From NCBI GenBank assembly GCA_900541905.1, contig UQLQ01000003.1, positions 62,001-126,000 of the forward strand: 64,000 nt of DNA, given 5' to 3'. Every line of letters begins with the position of its first letter. Within the stretch, counting starts at the first letter, position 1. Position numbers and translations under genes: made by a program. Under the pieces are notes generated by a model. It was not told the origin of the DNA, ran no database searches, and saw nothing but the letters and a program-made list of their open reading frames with translations. The stretch comes from an uncultured Oscillospiraceae bacterium (GTDB lineage Bacteria > Bacillota > Clostridia > Oscillospirales > Acutalibacteraceae). Of the stretch, positions 43,190 to 50,962 are shown piece after piece.

Positions 43190-43220
43190 AGTATAAACTT
43201 TGCCCCAAGGGAAAAGTCAA
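43190..43220 (-). promoter_or_regulatory. MerR-type promoter with 19-bp spacer
   Basis: TTGACT (43215-43220), a 19-base spacer (43196-43214) and TATACT (43190-43195) on the minus strand, 25 bases before the ATG at 43165. The spacer has the dyad CTTT.CCC..GGG..AAAG. An over-long 19-bp spacer with a central dyad is the hallmark of promoters activated by MerR proteins through DNA twisting. Confidence 0.85.
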
Positions 43221-43303
43221 CGGCACTTTTCATACGCATTTTCAAGGTAGTCGCATATTAATCGAATATAAAAAGAATTGCAAGTTTTATCTGATTTAAC
43301 AAT

Positions 43304-43349
43304 CCTGTCAACTCGACACCTCTTTTATCCAACCTGTCAACTCAACACC
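43304..43349. repeat. 17-bp direct repeat pair near the element border
   Basis: CCTGTCAACTCGACACC (43304-43320) and CCTGTCAACTCAACACC (43333-43349), 29-base period, with a degraded third copy (CACTCAACTCTCC) after. They lie between accessory genes and the rRNA methyltransferase, where recombinase binding sites of an integrated element would be expected. Confidence 0.55.
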
Positions 43350-43429
43350 CCCAATATCAAAATCAACCACTCAACTCTCCGCCATTTTTCACAGTAGACC
43401 AGTTCCCACTTACCCATAAAACGAAAAAA

Positions 43430-43473
43430 TCCGGGAGCCAAAACCTGTCCTCTGACAAGCCCCGACTCCCGGA
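43430..43473. terminator. Terminator between element and rlmD-type gene
   Basis: TCCGGGAG (43430-43437) pairs with CTCCCGGA (43466-43473); AAAAAA precedes it, giving a T run on the minus strand. It would end the rRNA methyltransferase transcript. Confidence 0.75.
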
Positions 43474-43486
43474 AATCCCTTGTTTT

Positions 43487-44890
43487 CTACACTTTTTCGC
43501 TATTTTTTTCTTTGACTTTTGACATCAAGACAACCGTCTCCACATGTGCTGTCCTTGGAAACATATCCACAGGGGTAACCTCTTTTGGCATATACCCTTC
43601 TTCCGTAAACCATTTCAAATCTCTTGCCAGTGTAGCTGGGTCGCATGATACATATATCACCCTATCTGGCGACATACAGGAAATTGTTTTTACTAAAGAC
43701 TGCTGGCATCCTTTGCGAGGCGGGTCAATCACAATGACATTAGGTCGTAATCCCTGCTGCTCAAGCATTTCTGCAGCATTGGCAGCATCTCCACAAATAA
43801 ACTCTGCGTTTTCTATGCCATTAACCTGTGCATTTTTCCTCGCATTGTCCACTGCCGCCTCAATTACTTCTACACCAATCAATTTTTTTGCTTGATGTGC
43901 CATAGAAAGCCCAATGGTTCCTGTCCCACAATATAAATCAAGCAATATTTCTTCTCCTGTCAAATCTGCATACTCTTTTGCAATGGCATATAATTTTTCT
44001 GTCTGCACACGGTTCACCTGATAAAAAGAAAGCGGCGATATATGGAATGTTAATCCGCACAATGTATCTTTTATGGTATCGCTTCCCCAAACTGTACGGC
44101 ATTTTTTTCCTAATATGACGTTGGTATTTTCACGATTGCTATTGATAATCACGCTTTTTAAACCATGTACATGCTCTCTTAATTGTTTGACTAACATATC
44201 TTCGTAGTATAATCCGTTTCCGTTTACTACCACACACGCCATTACCTCTCCTGTTGCACCGGCTTCTCTTAAATAAAGATGACGCATACGCCCTTTGCCT
44301 GTTTGTTCCCTATATACATCATTTCCGCTTGTATCTGCCCATTTTCGAAATGCATTCATTGCTTGCGTAAATGATTGCGGCTGCAATGCACAAGATTCGC
44401 AGTCTATAATGCGATGGCTTCTATTGGAATAAAACCCCATAATCATAGATTGATTGTCATCTATACCAATAGGCAACTGTGCTTTATTTCTATAATGATC
44501 AGGCTGCTTTGCTCCTACAATCGGTTTCATCGGTAAATCAGAAAATCCGCCAATTCGGTTCAATGCATCTTTCACACGCTGTTCTTTTACTGCCAATTCC
44601 GCTTGATATGTCATATGTCTATATGTACAGCCGCCACACTTTGTAAAATACTTACAGTCAATTTCTATTCTATCTTGCGATGCTGTTATCAAAGAAATCA
44701 TTTTACCAAACGCATATGTTTTTGCTACCTTTAAAATTTTAGCTTCAATGATATCACCAATCGCAGTGTAAGGAACAAATACTGCAATTTCTTCGCAGCG
44801 TCCTACCCCCCAGCCCTCTGCTGTCATTCCTGTAATTTTCAATTGAACTACATCATTTTTCTTAATAGGAAAGTGAATTTTATGTTTCAA
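43487..44890 (-). CDS. 23S rRNA (uracil-C5) methyltransferase, RlmD/RlmCD type
   Basis: 467 residues from TTG 44890, directly after the stop of a small leader frame. N-terminal TRAM domain (LKITGMTAEGWGVGRCEEIA), four-Cys iron-sulfur set (IDCKYFTKCGGCTYRHM plus a later CESCALQ), then the SAM domain: ILLDLYCGTGTIGLSMA, VIVIDPPRKGCQQSLV and catalytic Cys in VIYVSCDPATLARD. It methylates uracil in 23S rRNA. The 3' end (AHVETVVLMSKVK) is a known type of integration site (rumA) for mobile elements, and accessory DNA begins right after it. Confidence 0.95.
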   Translation of the reverse strand: MKHKIHFPIKKNDVVQLKITGMTAEGWGVGRCEEIAVFVPYTAIGDIIEAKILKVAKTYAFGKMISLITASQDRIEIDCKYFTKCGGCTYRHMTYQAELAVKEQRVKDALNRIGGFSDLPMKPIVGAKQPDHYRNKAQLPIGIDDNQSMIMGFYSNRSHRIIDCESCALQPQSFTQAMNAFRKWADTSGNDVYREQTGKGRMRHLYLREAGATGEVMACVVVNGNGLYYEDMLVKQLREHVHGLKSVIINSNRENTNVILGKKCRTVWGSDTIKDTLCGLTFHISPLSFYQVNRVQTEKLYAIAKEYADLTGEEILLDLYCGTGTIGLSMAHQAKKLIGVEVIEAAVDNARKNAQVNGIENAEFICGDAANAAEMLEQQGLRPNVIVIDPPRKGCQQSLVKTISCMSPDRVIYVSCDPATLARDLKWFTEEGYMPKEVTPVDMFPRTAHVETVVLMSKVKEKNSEKV

Positions 44891-45001
44891 CTATATTTCG
44901 TCCTCTATATTTTTTATTTTTATTGTATCATTGCCGTTGTCAAAATACAACAGTATGCTTTTCAAGGCAACTGAACAGTTATGATAAAAGTAAATATACA
45001 T
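44891..45001 (-). CDS. Possible 36-residue leader peptide before the rRNA methyltransferase gene
   Basis: AAGGAGGTGATTTTTTA precedes ATG 45001, and the frame (MYIYFYHNCSVALKSILLYF...) stops at TAG 44893-44891, immediately before the TTG start of the methyltransferase gene. The gene itself has only a weak GAGGA before its TTG, so it may depend on this frame for coupled translation. The peptide has no known family. Could be chance; the ribosome site and exact junction speak for it. Confidence 0.45.
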   Translation of the reverse strand: MYIYFYHNCSVALKSILLYFDNGNDTIKIKNIEDEI

Positions 45002-45092
45002 TAAAAAATCACCTCCTTTTTAACACTTACCAAGTCAACTAGTATAAAATAAAAATAGCAGTTCCTTTAAACCAGCATAAGAAAGGAAACAC
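45002..45092. other. Gap between leader ORF and decayed LysM gene
   Basis: AT-rich, about 90 bases; should hold the promoter of the rRNA methyltransferase (minus strand; TATACT near 45040 is a possible -10). No gene. Confidence 0.35.
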
Positions 45093-45125
45093 TCTAATGA
45101 AACTTTAATCTAAGGCAGATAAAAT
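45093..45125 (+). promoter_or_regulatory. Direct-repeat promoter before the decayed LysM gene
   Basis: TCTAAT (45093-45098), 5 bases, TTTAAT (45104-45109), 10 bases, then -10 TAAAAT (45120-45125). Same arrangement as the four promoters of the LysM array at 61 kb. The direct repeats occupy the -35 place, as for OmpR-type activators. Confidence 0.6.
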
Positions 45126-45157
45126 AAAGTACAAGAAATAAAAAGGAGGAAAAAGAA

Positions 45158-45304
45158 ATGTATATTGTAAAAGAAGGAGACAGTCTTTTAAGCATTGCAA
45201 AAAATAAATTTGGATGCCACAAAAAAATTTTGACTTAATCTGTATGAATCAACTGGAAAGTACGATTATTTAATCCCGGACAAATTTTAAGATGTTCTGA
45301 ATAA
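45158..45304 (+). pseudogene. Decayed single-domain LysM gene
   Basis: Starts ATG 45158 after AAAGGAGGAAAAAGAA with MYIVKEGDSLLSIAKNKFGC, then an indel in an A run near 45226 shifts the frame. Read in the next frame it gives FDLICMNQLESTII, and after a second shift near 45272 it ends PGQILRCSE and stop. Restored, it is a close copy of the 48-residue LysM proteins at 60926-61751, so this is a broken fifth member. Confidence 0.85.
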
Positions 45305-45816
45305 AAAATAACTGTTACTTTTATTGTTTTGTTACGATTGTTATGGCTTTTTACACATATTTTTCCAGATGTCTTTTCTGATAGCAGCTTTATGTTTAAA
45401 ATTTATATCTGTTATTTGATAAAAAGTACCATTGTTTTACATAAACAATCTGGTTATACTTATGGACATGAAGCAGCCATATGTAAAAATATGTATATAG
45501 TTTTAAACAACGTCATATATGATAATACAAATAAAACATATAATAAAACTCTCTTTCAGAAATGTATTCTGCATTCCTGTTTTTTGTTGTGTTAAATTAT
45601 TATGTATACGTGTGATAAATACAAATATTCATATTGCTGATATGGCGATTGCTTCTTACAGGTTGAATACAAAATATGAAAAGCCTCTAGAACAAATGTG
45701 TAAACATGTAAATCAAACTAACAGTAACATCATCTTAGGCTATATTTTTAAATCTTTAAAAATATTCACCTATAATTCGCGTTTTTTTTTGCACCAAATC
45801 ACTTATACTGTAGCCA
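45305..45816. other. AT-rich region without a convincing gene
   Basis: About 510 bases. Two open frames (45329-45595, 45519-45890) have no ribosome site, odd composition and many rare residues; they look like chance. Nothing else recognised. Confidence 0.5.
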
Positions 45817-45844
45817 TTGAAGGACGTCCAAAATCTTGTATAAA
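45817..45844 (+). promoter_or_regulatory. Likely promoter of the carbonic anhydrase gene
   Basis: TTGAAG (45817-45822), 16-base spacer, TATAAA (45839-45844); the gene starts about 70 bases further on. Confidence 0.45.
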
Positions 45845-45916
45845 CAAGGAAATAATGGGAAAAATACATCATATTGAGAATGTATTTTAAATCTCAAAAA
45901 GAAAGGTATGTTAAAT

Positions 45917-46660
45917 ATGAAAAAGGTTCTTATTGCAATTTTGGCATGTAGCGCATTACTGGTAGGCACAACTGCATGCGGTACAACCAACAACACAACA
46001 TCTTCTACAAACTCTACTGCAGAAACTACTTCCTCAGTAGTTTCTCAAGTAACCAATCCGGACTATCAAAAACCGGAAAATATTTCTACAGCAGATGATG
46101 CAAAAAAAGCTCTTGAAGCCGGAAACAAGGCTTATAAGGACGGTAACATTGATATTACCGCTACTGACGCTGACAGAACAGACTTGTCCGAAAACGGTCA
46201 AAAACCTTATGCTGTAGTTATTACATGCTCCGATTCCCGCGTACCACCTGAACTGATTTTTAACAGCGGTCTTGGAGAACTGTTCACCATTCGTACTGCA
46301 GGCAACGTTGTTGCAGATTTTGAAACTGGTAGTGTTGAGTATGGCGTTGACCACCTTGGCGCACCATTGGTAGTAGTAATGGGTCATACAAAATGCGGCG
46401 CTGTTGCCGGTGCAATTGAAGGACATGCGGAAGGACACGTGGAAGATATTATTCACGATATTCTTCCATCTGTAGAACAAGCAAGACAAAATGCAAAAGG
46501 CGAAGATGAGATTGCTACTTTAGCAGAAACTTATAATGTTCAAAACAGCATTAACCAACTAAGAGAAAGCGAAATTTTATCCAAAGCGGAACAAGAGGGT
46601 AAAATCCAAATTGTTGGAGCGATCTATGATATCTCAACAGGTGCAGTTAAATTCCTATAA
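45917..46660 (+). CDS. Beta-class carbonic anhydrase, exported lipoprotein type
   Basis: 247 residues from ATG 45917. An ATG three codons upstream lies next to the ribosome site and is less likely. Signal: KKVLIAILACSALLVG then TTACG, a probable lipobox with Cys21, followed by a Ser/Thr-rich linker to about residue 50. Enzyme motifs: CSDSR (Cys104, Asp106, Arg108) and HTKC (His157, Cys160), the zinc and catalytic residues of beta carbonic anhydrases. It interconverts CO2 and bicarbonate outside the membrane. It faces the urease genes, whose reaction makes CO2 and ammonia. Confidence 0.9.
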   Translation: MKKVLIAILACSALLVGTTACGTTNNTTSSTNSTAETTSSVVSQVTNPDYQKPENISTADDAKKALEAGNKAYKDGNIDITATDADRTDLSENGQKPYAVVITCSDSRVPPELIFNSGLGELFTIRTAGNVVADFETGSVEYGVDHLGAPLVVVMGHTKCGAVAGAIEGHAEGHVEDIIHDILPSVEQARQNAKGEDEIATLAETYNVQNSINQLRESEILSKAEQEGKIQIVGAIYDISTGAVKFL

Positions 46661-46708
46661 GATAAAATACCAATTACTATTTTGTGAGTTCTCTCTAATA
46701 TAAAAAAG

Positions 46709-46744
46709 AAGACCTGACATCTCATATGAGGTGTCAGGTCTTTT
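46709..46744. terminator. Terminator after the carbonic anhydrase gene
   Basis: AAGACCTGACA...CTCAT / ATGAG...TGTCAGGTCTT stem (46709-46742) followed by TT on the plus strand and by a T run on the minus strand too, so it can serve both this gene and the convergent urease operon. Confidence 0.8.
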
Positions 46745-46994
46745 ATCTGTTTTACATATTGGGGGAATATAAAACAATCGTATGAAAGGGTAGTATAAAA
46801 TTTATGAGATAGAAATAAGCTTTATATTGTTAAAAATGTATATCAAAGAATGATATATCGTTATTAAATTTAAATAGGATGATACTACTATCCTGAAATA
46901 TCAAATGCTATAATAATGAAATTAAGAGCGATTTGAAATAGAAAATAGTATGATATTCGACAAAAATATGGCTTTTATTTCATGCAAACACCAA
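46745..46994. other. AT-rich gap between convergent genes
   Basis: About 250 bases between the carbonic anhydrase terminator and the ureC stop. A small TAGGATGATACTACTATCCT dyad near 46875 is the only structure seen. No gene. Confidence 0.4.
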
Positions 46995-48716
46995 TTAAAA
47001 CATGTAGTAAAGCTGGGACAATGGCAATTTGTCCACTGGTTCAGAAGTAATTTTGATTCCATCTGCTGTGACTTCGCAGGTTTTTGGATCAATTTCAATT
47101 TTTGGAACAGTATTGTTGAGAATCATATCCTTTTTGCCAACGCTGCGACAGTTGGAAACAGGAAGTACTATTTTTTCTAGACCCAATTCGCTCTTAATTC
47201 CTTTTTCATAAGCAGCTTTGGATACAAATGTAATGCAAGTATTTGCTCTTGCTTTACCAAGTGCACCAAACATTGGTTTCATGATTACCGGTTGTGGAGT
47301 TGGGATAGAAGCATTTGCATCACCCATTTTAGCAGCAATCATCATACCGCCTTTGATTACAACTTCAGGTTTTACACCAAAAAGAGCCGGTTTCCAAATT
47401 ACCAAATCTGCAAATTTGCCAACTTCCAAAGAACCGATGACATCAGAGGTACCTGTTGCCAAAGCAGGATTAATGGTATATTTAGCAATATATCTTTTTG
47501 CGCGGAAATTATCGTTGTCAGCATTTTGCTCCTGCGGTAATTTGCCGCGTTGTTTTTTATTTTTATCTGCTAATTGCCATGTACGTGTAATTACCTCTGC
47601 AGGTCGTCCCATGGCTTGGGAGTCAGAGTTAATAATAGAAATTGCACCAATATCATGGAGAACATCTTCCGCTGCAATGGTTTGTTTACGAATACGAGAT
47701 TTACCAAACGCAATATCTTCCGGAATATCAGAATCCATATGATGGCAAACCATTAACATATCCAAATGTTCATCATATGTATTAATAGTATAAGGAATTG
47801 TAGGAGTAGTTGTAGATGGCAGTACATTTGTTTCACCAACCACTCTCATAACGTCCGGTGCATGACCGCCGCCTGCGCCCTCACTATGGAATGTATGAAT
47901 GGTACGTCCATTAAATGCATTGATTGTATTCTCTACATTACCAGCTTCATTGATAGAGTCTGTATGAATGGCAATGGAAATATCCATTTTATCCGCAACA
48001 GTTAACGCTGTATCAATACATGCCGGTGTTGTACCCCAGTCCTCATGTAATTTCAAACCGCAGGCACCTGCCTCAATTTGTTCTACCAGCGCTTCTTCCT
48101 GTGAAGAGTTTGCTTTACCTAAGAACATGTAGTTCATTGGAAGCTCTTCCACGGATTCCAGCATTTTTTTAATATTCCAAGGACCCGGTGTACATGTGGT
48201 TGCATAAGAACCATCTGCCGGACCATCACCTCCGCCATACATAGTGGTTACACCTGAAAATAGTGCAGTTTCGGTTTGTTGTGGACAAATGTAGTGTACA
48301 TGTGTATCAATTGCACCAGCTGTTACAATTAAACCCTCGGCTGAAAGCACTTCTGTACCGGTTCCAACAACCAATCTCGGGTCAACGCCATCCATTGTAT
48401 CAGGGTTACCCGCTTTACCAATACCTGCAATTTTTCCATCTTTAATACCAATGTCGGCTTTTACAATACCCCAGTATTCCAATACAATCGCATTTGTCAG
48501 ACAAAAATCCAGCGCACCTTCATGGTTTGTCATACCAGACTTTTGTCCCATACCGTCACGAATGGATTTGCTTCCGCCAAATTTGAGTTCGTCACCGTAA
48601 ACCGTGAAATCTTTTTCAATTTCAATCCACAAATCGGTGTCACCCAATCTTACTTTATCGCCTACAGTCGGACCGAACATGGAACTGTAGTTTTTTCTGT
48701 CAATTTTATGACTCAT
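46995..48716 (-). CDS. ureC: Urease alpha subunit
   Basis: 573 residues from ATG 48716 (AAAGGAGTGTATATC before it). Family length. Nickel ligands and active site: IDTHVHYICPQQ (two His), the carbamylated Lys in CGLKLHEDWG, AIHTDSINEAG, the flap region VCHHMD with catalytic His, and INSDSQAMGR with the Asp ligand. It hydrolyses urea to ammonia and carbamate. Encoded with ureB and ureA on one transcript. No nickel-insertion genes follow. Confidence 0.97.
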   Translation of the reverse strand: MSHKIDRKNYSSMFGPTVGDKVRLGDTDLWIEIEKDFTVYGDELKFGGSKSIRDGMGQKSGMTNHEGALDFCLTNAIVLEYWGIVKADIGIKDGKIAGIGKAGNPDTMDGVDPRLVVGTGTEVLSAEGLIVTAGAIDTHVHYICPQQTETALFSGVTTMYGGGDGPADGSYATTCTPGPWNIKKMLESVEELPMNYMFLGKANSSQEEALVEQIEAGACGLKLHEDWGTTPACIDTALTVADKMDISIAIHTDSINEAGNVENTINAFNGRTIHTFHSEGAGGGHAPDVMRVVGETNVLPSTTTPTIPYTINTYDEHLDMLMVCHHMDSDIPEDIAFGKSRIRKQTIAAEDVLHDIGAISIINSDSQAMGRPAEVITRTWQLADKNKKQRGKLPQEQNADNDNFRAKRYIAKYTINPALATGTSDVIGSLEVGKFADLVIWKPALFGVKPEVVIKGGMMIAAKMGDANASIPTPQPVIMKPMFGALGKARANTCITFVSKAAYEKGIKSELGLEKIVLPVSNCRSVGKKDMILNNTVPKIEIDPKTCEVTADGIKITSEPVDKLPLSQLYYMF

Positions 48717-48759
48717 ATGATATACACTCCTTTTTTTATATCCGCTTGAACAATTTGGC

Positions 48760-49119
48760 TTAAATAAATCCTTTGGTTCTTGCATTCAGCATTGCCTTCC
48801 CTTTGGTTAAATCATTAATTTGACCATTTGTTAAATTGTTCAAACCGTAAACCACACGGTTTCCTCCAAATGGGACCAATTGTACTGTTTTTGTTTCTTT
48901 TGCCTCGAAGCGGATACTTGTACCGGAAGGAATATCAAGATGATATCCAAACGTTGCCTCTCTGTCAAAAGACATAAACTTATTTACTTCAAAGAAATGA
49001 TAGTGGGAGCCAACTGCAATCGGTCTGTCATCTGTATTGGTAACCTTTACAGTAATGGACTCTTTCCCTTGATTACATTCCAAATCTTCTTTTTTTAATT
49101 TATATTCTCCTGGAATCAT
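48760..49119 (-). CDS. ureB: Urease beta subunit
   Basis: 119 residues from ATG 49119 (AGAAGGGGTG before it). MIPGEYKLKKEDLECNQGKE, then VTNTDDRPIAVGSHYHFFEV, FDREATFGYHLDIPSGTSIR and VQLVPFGGNRVVYGLNN are standard UreB sequence. Forms the (alpha beta gamma) core with UreC and UreA. Separate beta and gamma genes are the usual arrangement outside Helicobacter. Confidence 0.97.
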   Translation of the reverse strand: MIPGEYKLKKEDLECNQGKESITVKVTNTDDRPIAVGSHYHFFEVNKFMSFDREATFGYHLDIPSGTSIRFEAKETKTVQLVPFGGNRVVYGLNNLTNGQINDLTKGKAMLNARTKGFI

Positions 49120-49138
49120 AATAAAACACCCCTTCTTC

Positions 49139-49441
49139 TTACTGTACCGGATCGTGGATTGTGAGCAGCTTGGTTCCGTCGGGAAAAGTTGCTTCAATTT
49201 GAACGTTTGAAATCATCTCAGGCACACCTTCCATAACGTCATTGCGGGTTAGCAAGTGTTTGCCTTCCTCCATTAAAGATGCCACCGTTTTTCCTTCTCT
49301 GGCACTTTCATAGAGTTCAGCGGTGATGTAGGCTATTGTTTCAACATAGTTGAGTTTTAAGCCTTTTTCTTTACGTTTTCTTGCTAAATCCCCTGCTGTG
49401 TGTAACATCAGTCTCTCAATTTCTCTTGGAGTAAGATGCAT
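49139..49441 (-). CDS. ureA: Urease gamma subunit
   Basis: 100 residues, full length. MHLTPREIERLMLHTAGDLA, LNYVETIAYITAELYESARE, GKHLLTRNDVMEGVPEMISN, VQIEATFPDGTKLLTIHDPV match UreA from end to end. First gene of the urease operon; a Fur-type box lies about 275-290 bases upstream. Confidence 0.97.
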   Translation of the reverse strand: MHLTPREIERLMLHTAGDLARKRKEKGLKLNYVETIAYITAELYESAREGKTVASLMEEGKHLLTRNDVMEGVPEMISNVQIEATFPDGTKLLTIHDPVQ

Positions 49442-49868
49442 AATATTCAGCCTCCTTTAATATTTTGGGATATTTTCATTATATTATCGCAATTATAATA
49501 AGACAACTATTTTCTGCATAAATATTCTCAATAAAGAAATTGCATTAAATCTCAAGCATGATTAAAAACGGTTGCCAATTACTCTATTCCAATCTCAACC
49601 CTCAACAACACTTATTATCTCTTATCCAAAAAATCGATTCGGATAAATCATATTAAAACAGAGTTTGAATATTTATTATTTTATTGCATATTTATTCTTT
49701 ATTATTGAGAATCAGTAATCATTATCATTATCAATAAGAGATATTACTGTTAATTTCATACAATAATTCATATATAAGCTCATACAGCTTTCATAATTAT
49801 TTTTAATAGGAATCAAATTTTAAAATATATAGTGAATTAAAATAAATACATTTTTATTCAAAATTCAA
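49442..49868. other. Long AT-rich leader of the urease operon
   Basis: About 430 bases without a gene. Contains the Fur-type box at 49715-49732. No riboswitch fold is recognised. The promoter must lie in this stretch, but AT-richness hides a clear -35/-10. Confidence 0.4.
49715..49732 (-). promoter_or_regulatory. Fur-family operator-like box upstream of ureA
   Basis: Minus-strand GATAATGATAATGATTAC matches the three-hexamer Fur box (GATAAT GATAAT/C ATTATC) closely. Only the urease operon is oriented to use it. A Fur, Zur or nickel-sensing Fur-family protein may therefore control urease. Specificity cannot be told by sequence. Confidence 0.55.
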
Positions 49869-49924
49869 ATTCTATATAAAAAGGAAGAGATGTGATATCA
49901 CATCTCTTCCTTTTTATATAGAAT
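49869..49924. terminator. 56-bp perfect palindrome, terminator of the plsC operon
   Basis: 28 bases from 49869 are followed at once by their exact reverse complement to 49924 (center GTGAT/ATCAC). The arms hold AAAAAGGAAGAGATGTGA and TCACATCTCTTCCTTTTT. Located just after the acyltransferase stop; reading the minus strand gives a stem followed by T-rich sequence. Confidence 0.85.
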
Positions 49925-49933
49925 GTTCACTTA

Positions 49934-50962
49934 TCAGTTCTTTTTGTTCTTTTTACCTGTTCTCCAAAAAGCTTCTTCATCATGTAATGGTTCTTTGGGA
50001 TAAGCCTTACCGCCAATTTCCAATAGATGATTCATTTCTGCTTCCACATCTTCTCTTAATTTACGTACTGTTTTACGGTGTGAACCGCAGTCTTCGGGGT
50101 ATACCGGATCTCCAACAGTAATGGTAATGCAAGAACCACGTTTTAGCAGCTTCCATAGACCCTTTCTCTCCCTTGGCGTAATTACCACAGGAAGTACCGG
50201 AGCATTGGCATCTACTGCAATGGTAAATGCCCCGTCGCTGAATTTGCGCAAATGGTCACAATACATCTCGATACTGCCTTCCGGATACATTCCAACAACC
50301 CTGCCTCTTTTTACTGCATCAGTCATTTCATTCATGAAATTACGCAAGCCTTTAATTGTAGTGCTGATTGGAACACAGTCAAAAAAACGAATAAATGGAC
50401 CTACAACAGGAATTTTAAAATTCCCTTCCATAGACGTATATACCATTTTTCTGGGTGTTGTCAGTACACCTAACCATGTACAGTCCATAGGGTGTACATG
50501 GTTACAAGTAAGCACAAATCCTTTGTTCTTTTTGCTTAATTCTTGTATTTTTCCTTTTCCCTCTTGCTTTAGTCCAAATACAAATGTATTCATAATCGTC
50601 AAAATAGGAATAACAAGGCCAAAATACATTAAAAAGCTTAGTGCTCTGCGCAAAAAATTGGTAGGAAGCAGTTTTTTCATTTCCGCTACATTTTTAGCCG
50701 CAAATTTACCAGCTGCTTCTTTTACATTTCCCGCAACTTCTTTCACATTTTCGGCAGCTTCTTTTACGTTGATTAATTCTTTTTTGGAAACTTCCACAAA
50801 CTCCGGATCTGCTGCAGACTTTTCCGCCTTTACCTGAGTTTTTTCTTCATTTATCACAGTATCTGCGTTATGTAGCTGTTCGGAATTGGACACAGGAGCG
50901 TTTAAGGTCTCCTGATTTTCAAATGTCGGATCTGATAGTGTTGCATTCATACTATCTGCCAT
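49934..50962 (-). CDS. 1-acyl-glycerol-3-phosphate acyltransferase (PlsC family)
   Basis: 342 residues from ATG 50962 (AAGGAG ten bases upstream), overlapping the glycosyltransferase end by 11 bases. Residues 1-100 are an added region with a heptad-like amphipathic repeat (VKEAAENVKEVAGNVKEAA). A hydrophobic segment follows (FLRRALSFLMYFGLVIPILT). Catalytic H-x4-D is in TCNHVHPMDCTW and the phosphate-binding motif in MYPEGSIEMY. It acylates lysophosphatidic acid at the membrane. Coupled to a glycosyltransferase, so a glycolipid pathway is likely. Confidence 0.9.
   Translation of the reverse strand: MADSMNATLSDPTFENQETLNAPVSNSEQLHNADTVINEEKTQVKAEKSAADPEFVEVSKKELINVKEAAENVKEVAGNVKEAAGKFAAKNVAEMKKLLPTNFLRRALSFLMYFGLVIPILTIMNTFVFGLKQEGKGKIQELSKKNKGFVLTCNHVHPMDCTWLGVLTTPRKMVYTSMEGNFKIPVVGPFIRFFDCVPISTTIKGLRNFMNEMTDAVKRGRVVGMYPEGSIEMYCDHLRKFSDGAFTIAVDANAPVLPVVITPRERKGLWKLLKRGSCITITVGDPVYPEDCGSHRKTVRKLREDVEAEMNHLLEIGGKAYPKEPLHDEEAFWRTGKKNKKN

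Noticed and set aside
45329..45890. Two plus-strand open frames in the AT-rich region before the carbonic anhydrase gene
   Set aside because: No ribosome sites, residue use typical of random AT-rich sequence, no recognisable motif.
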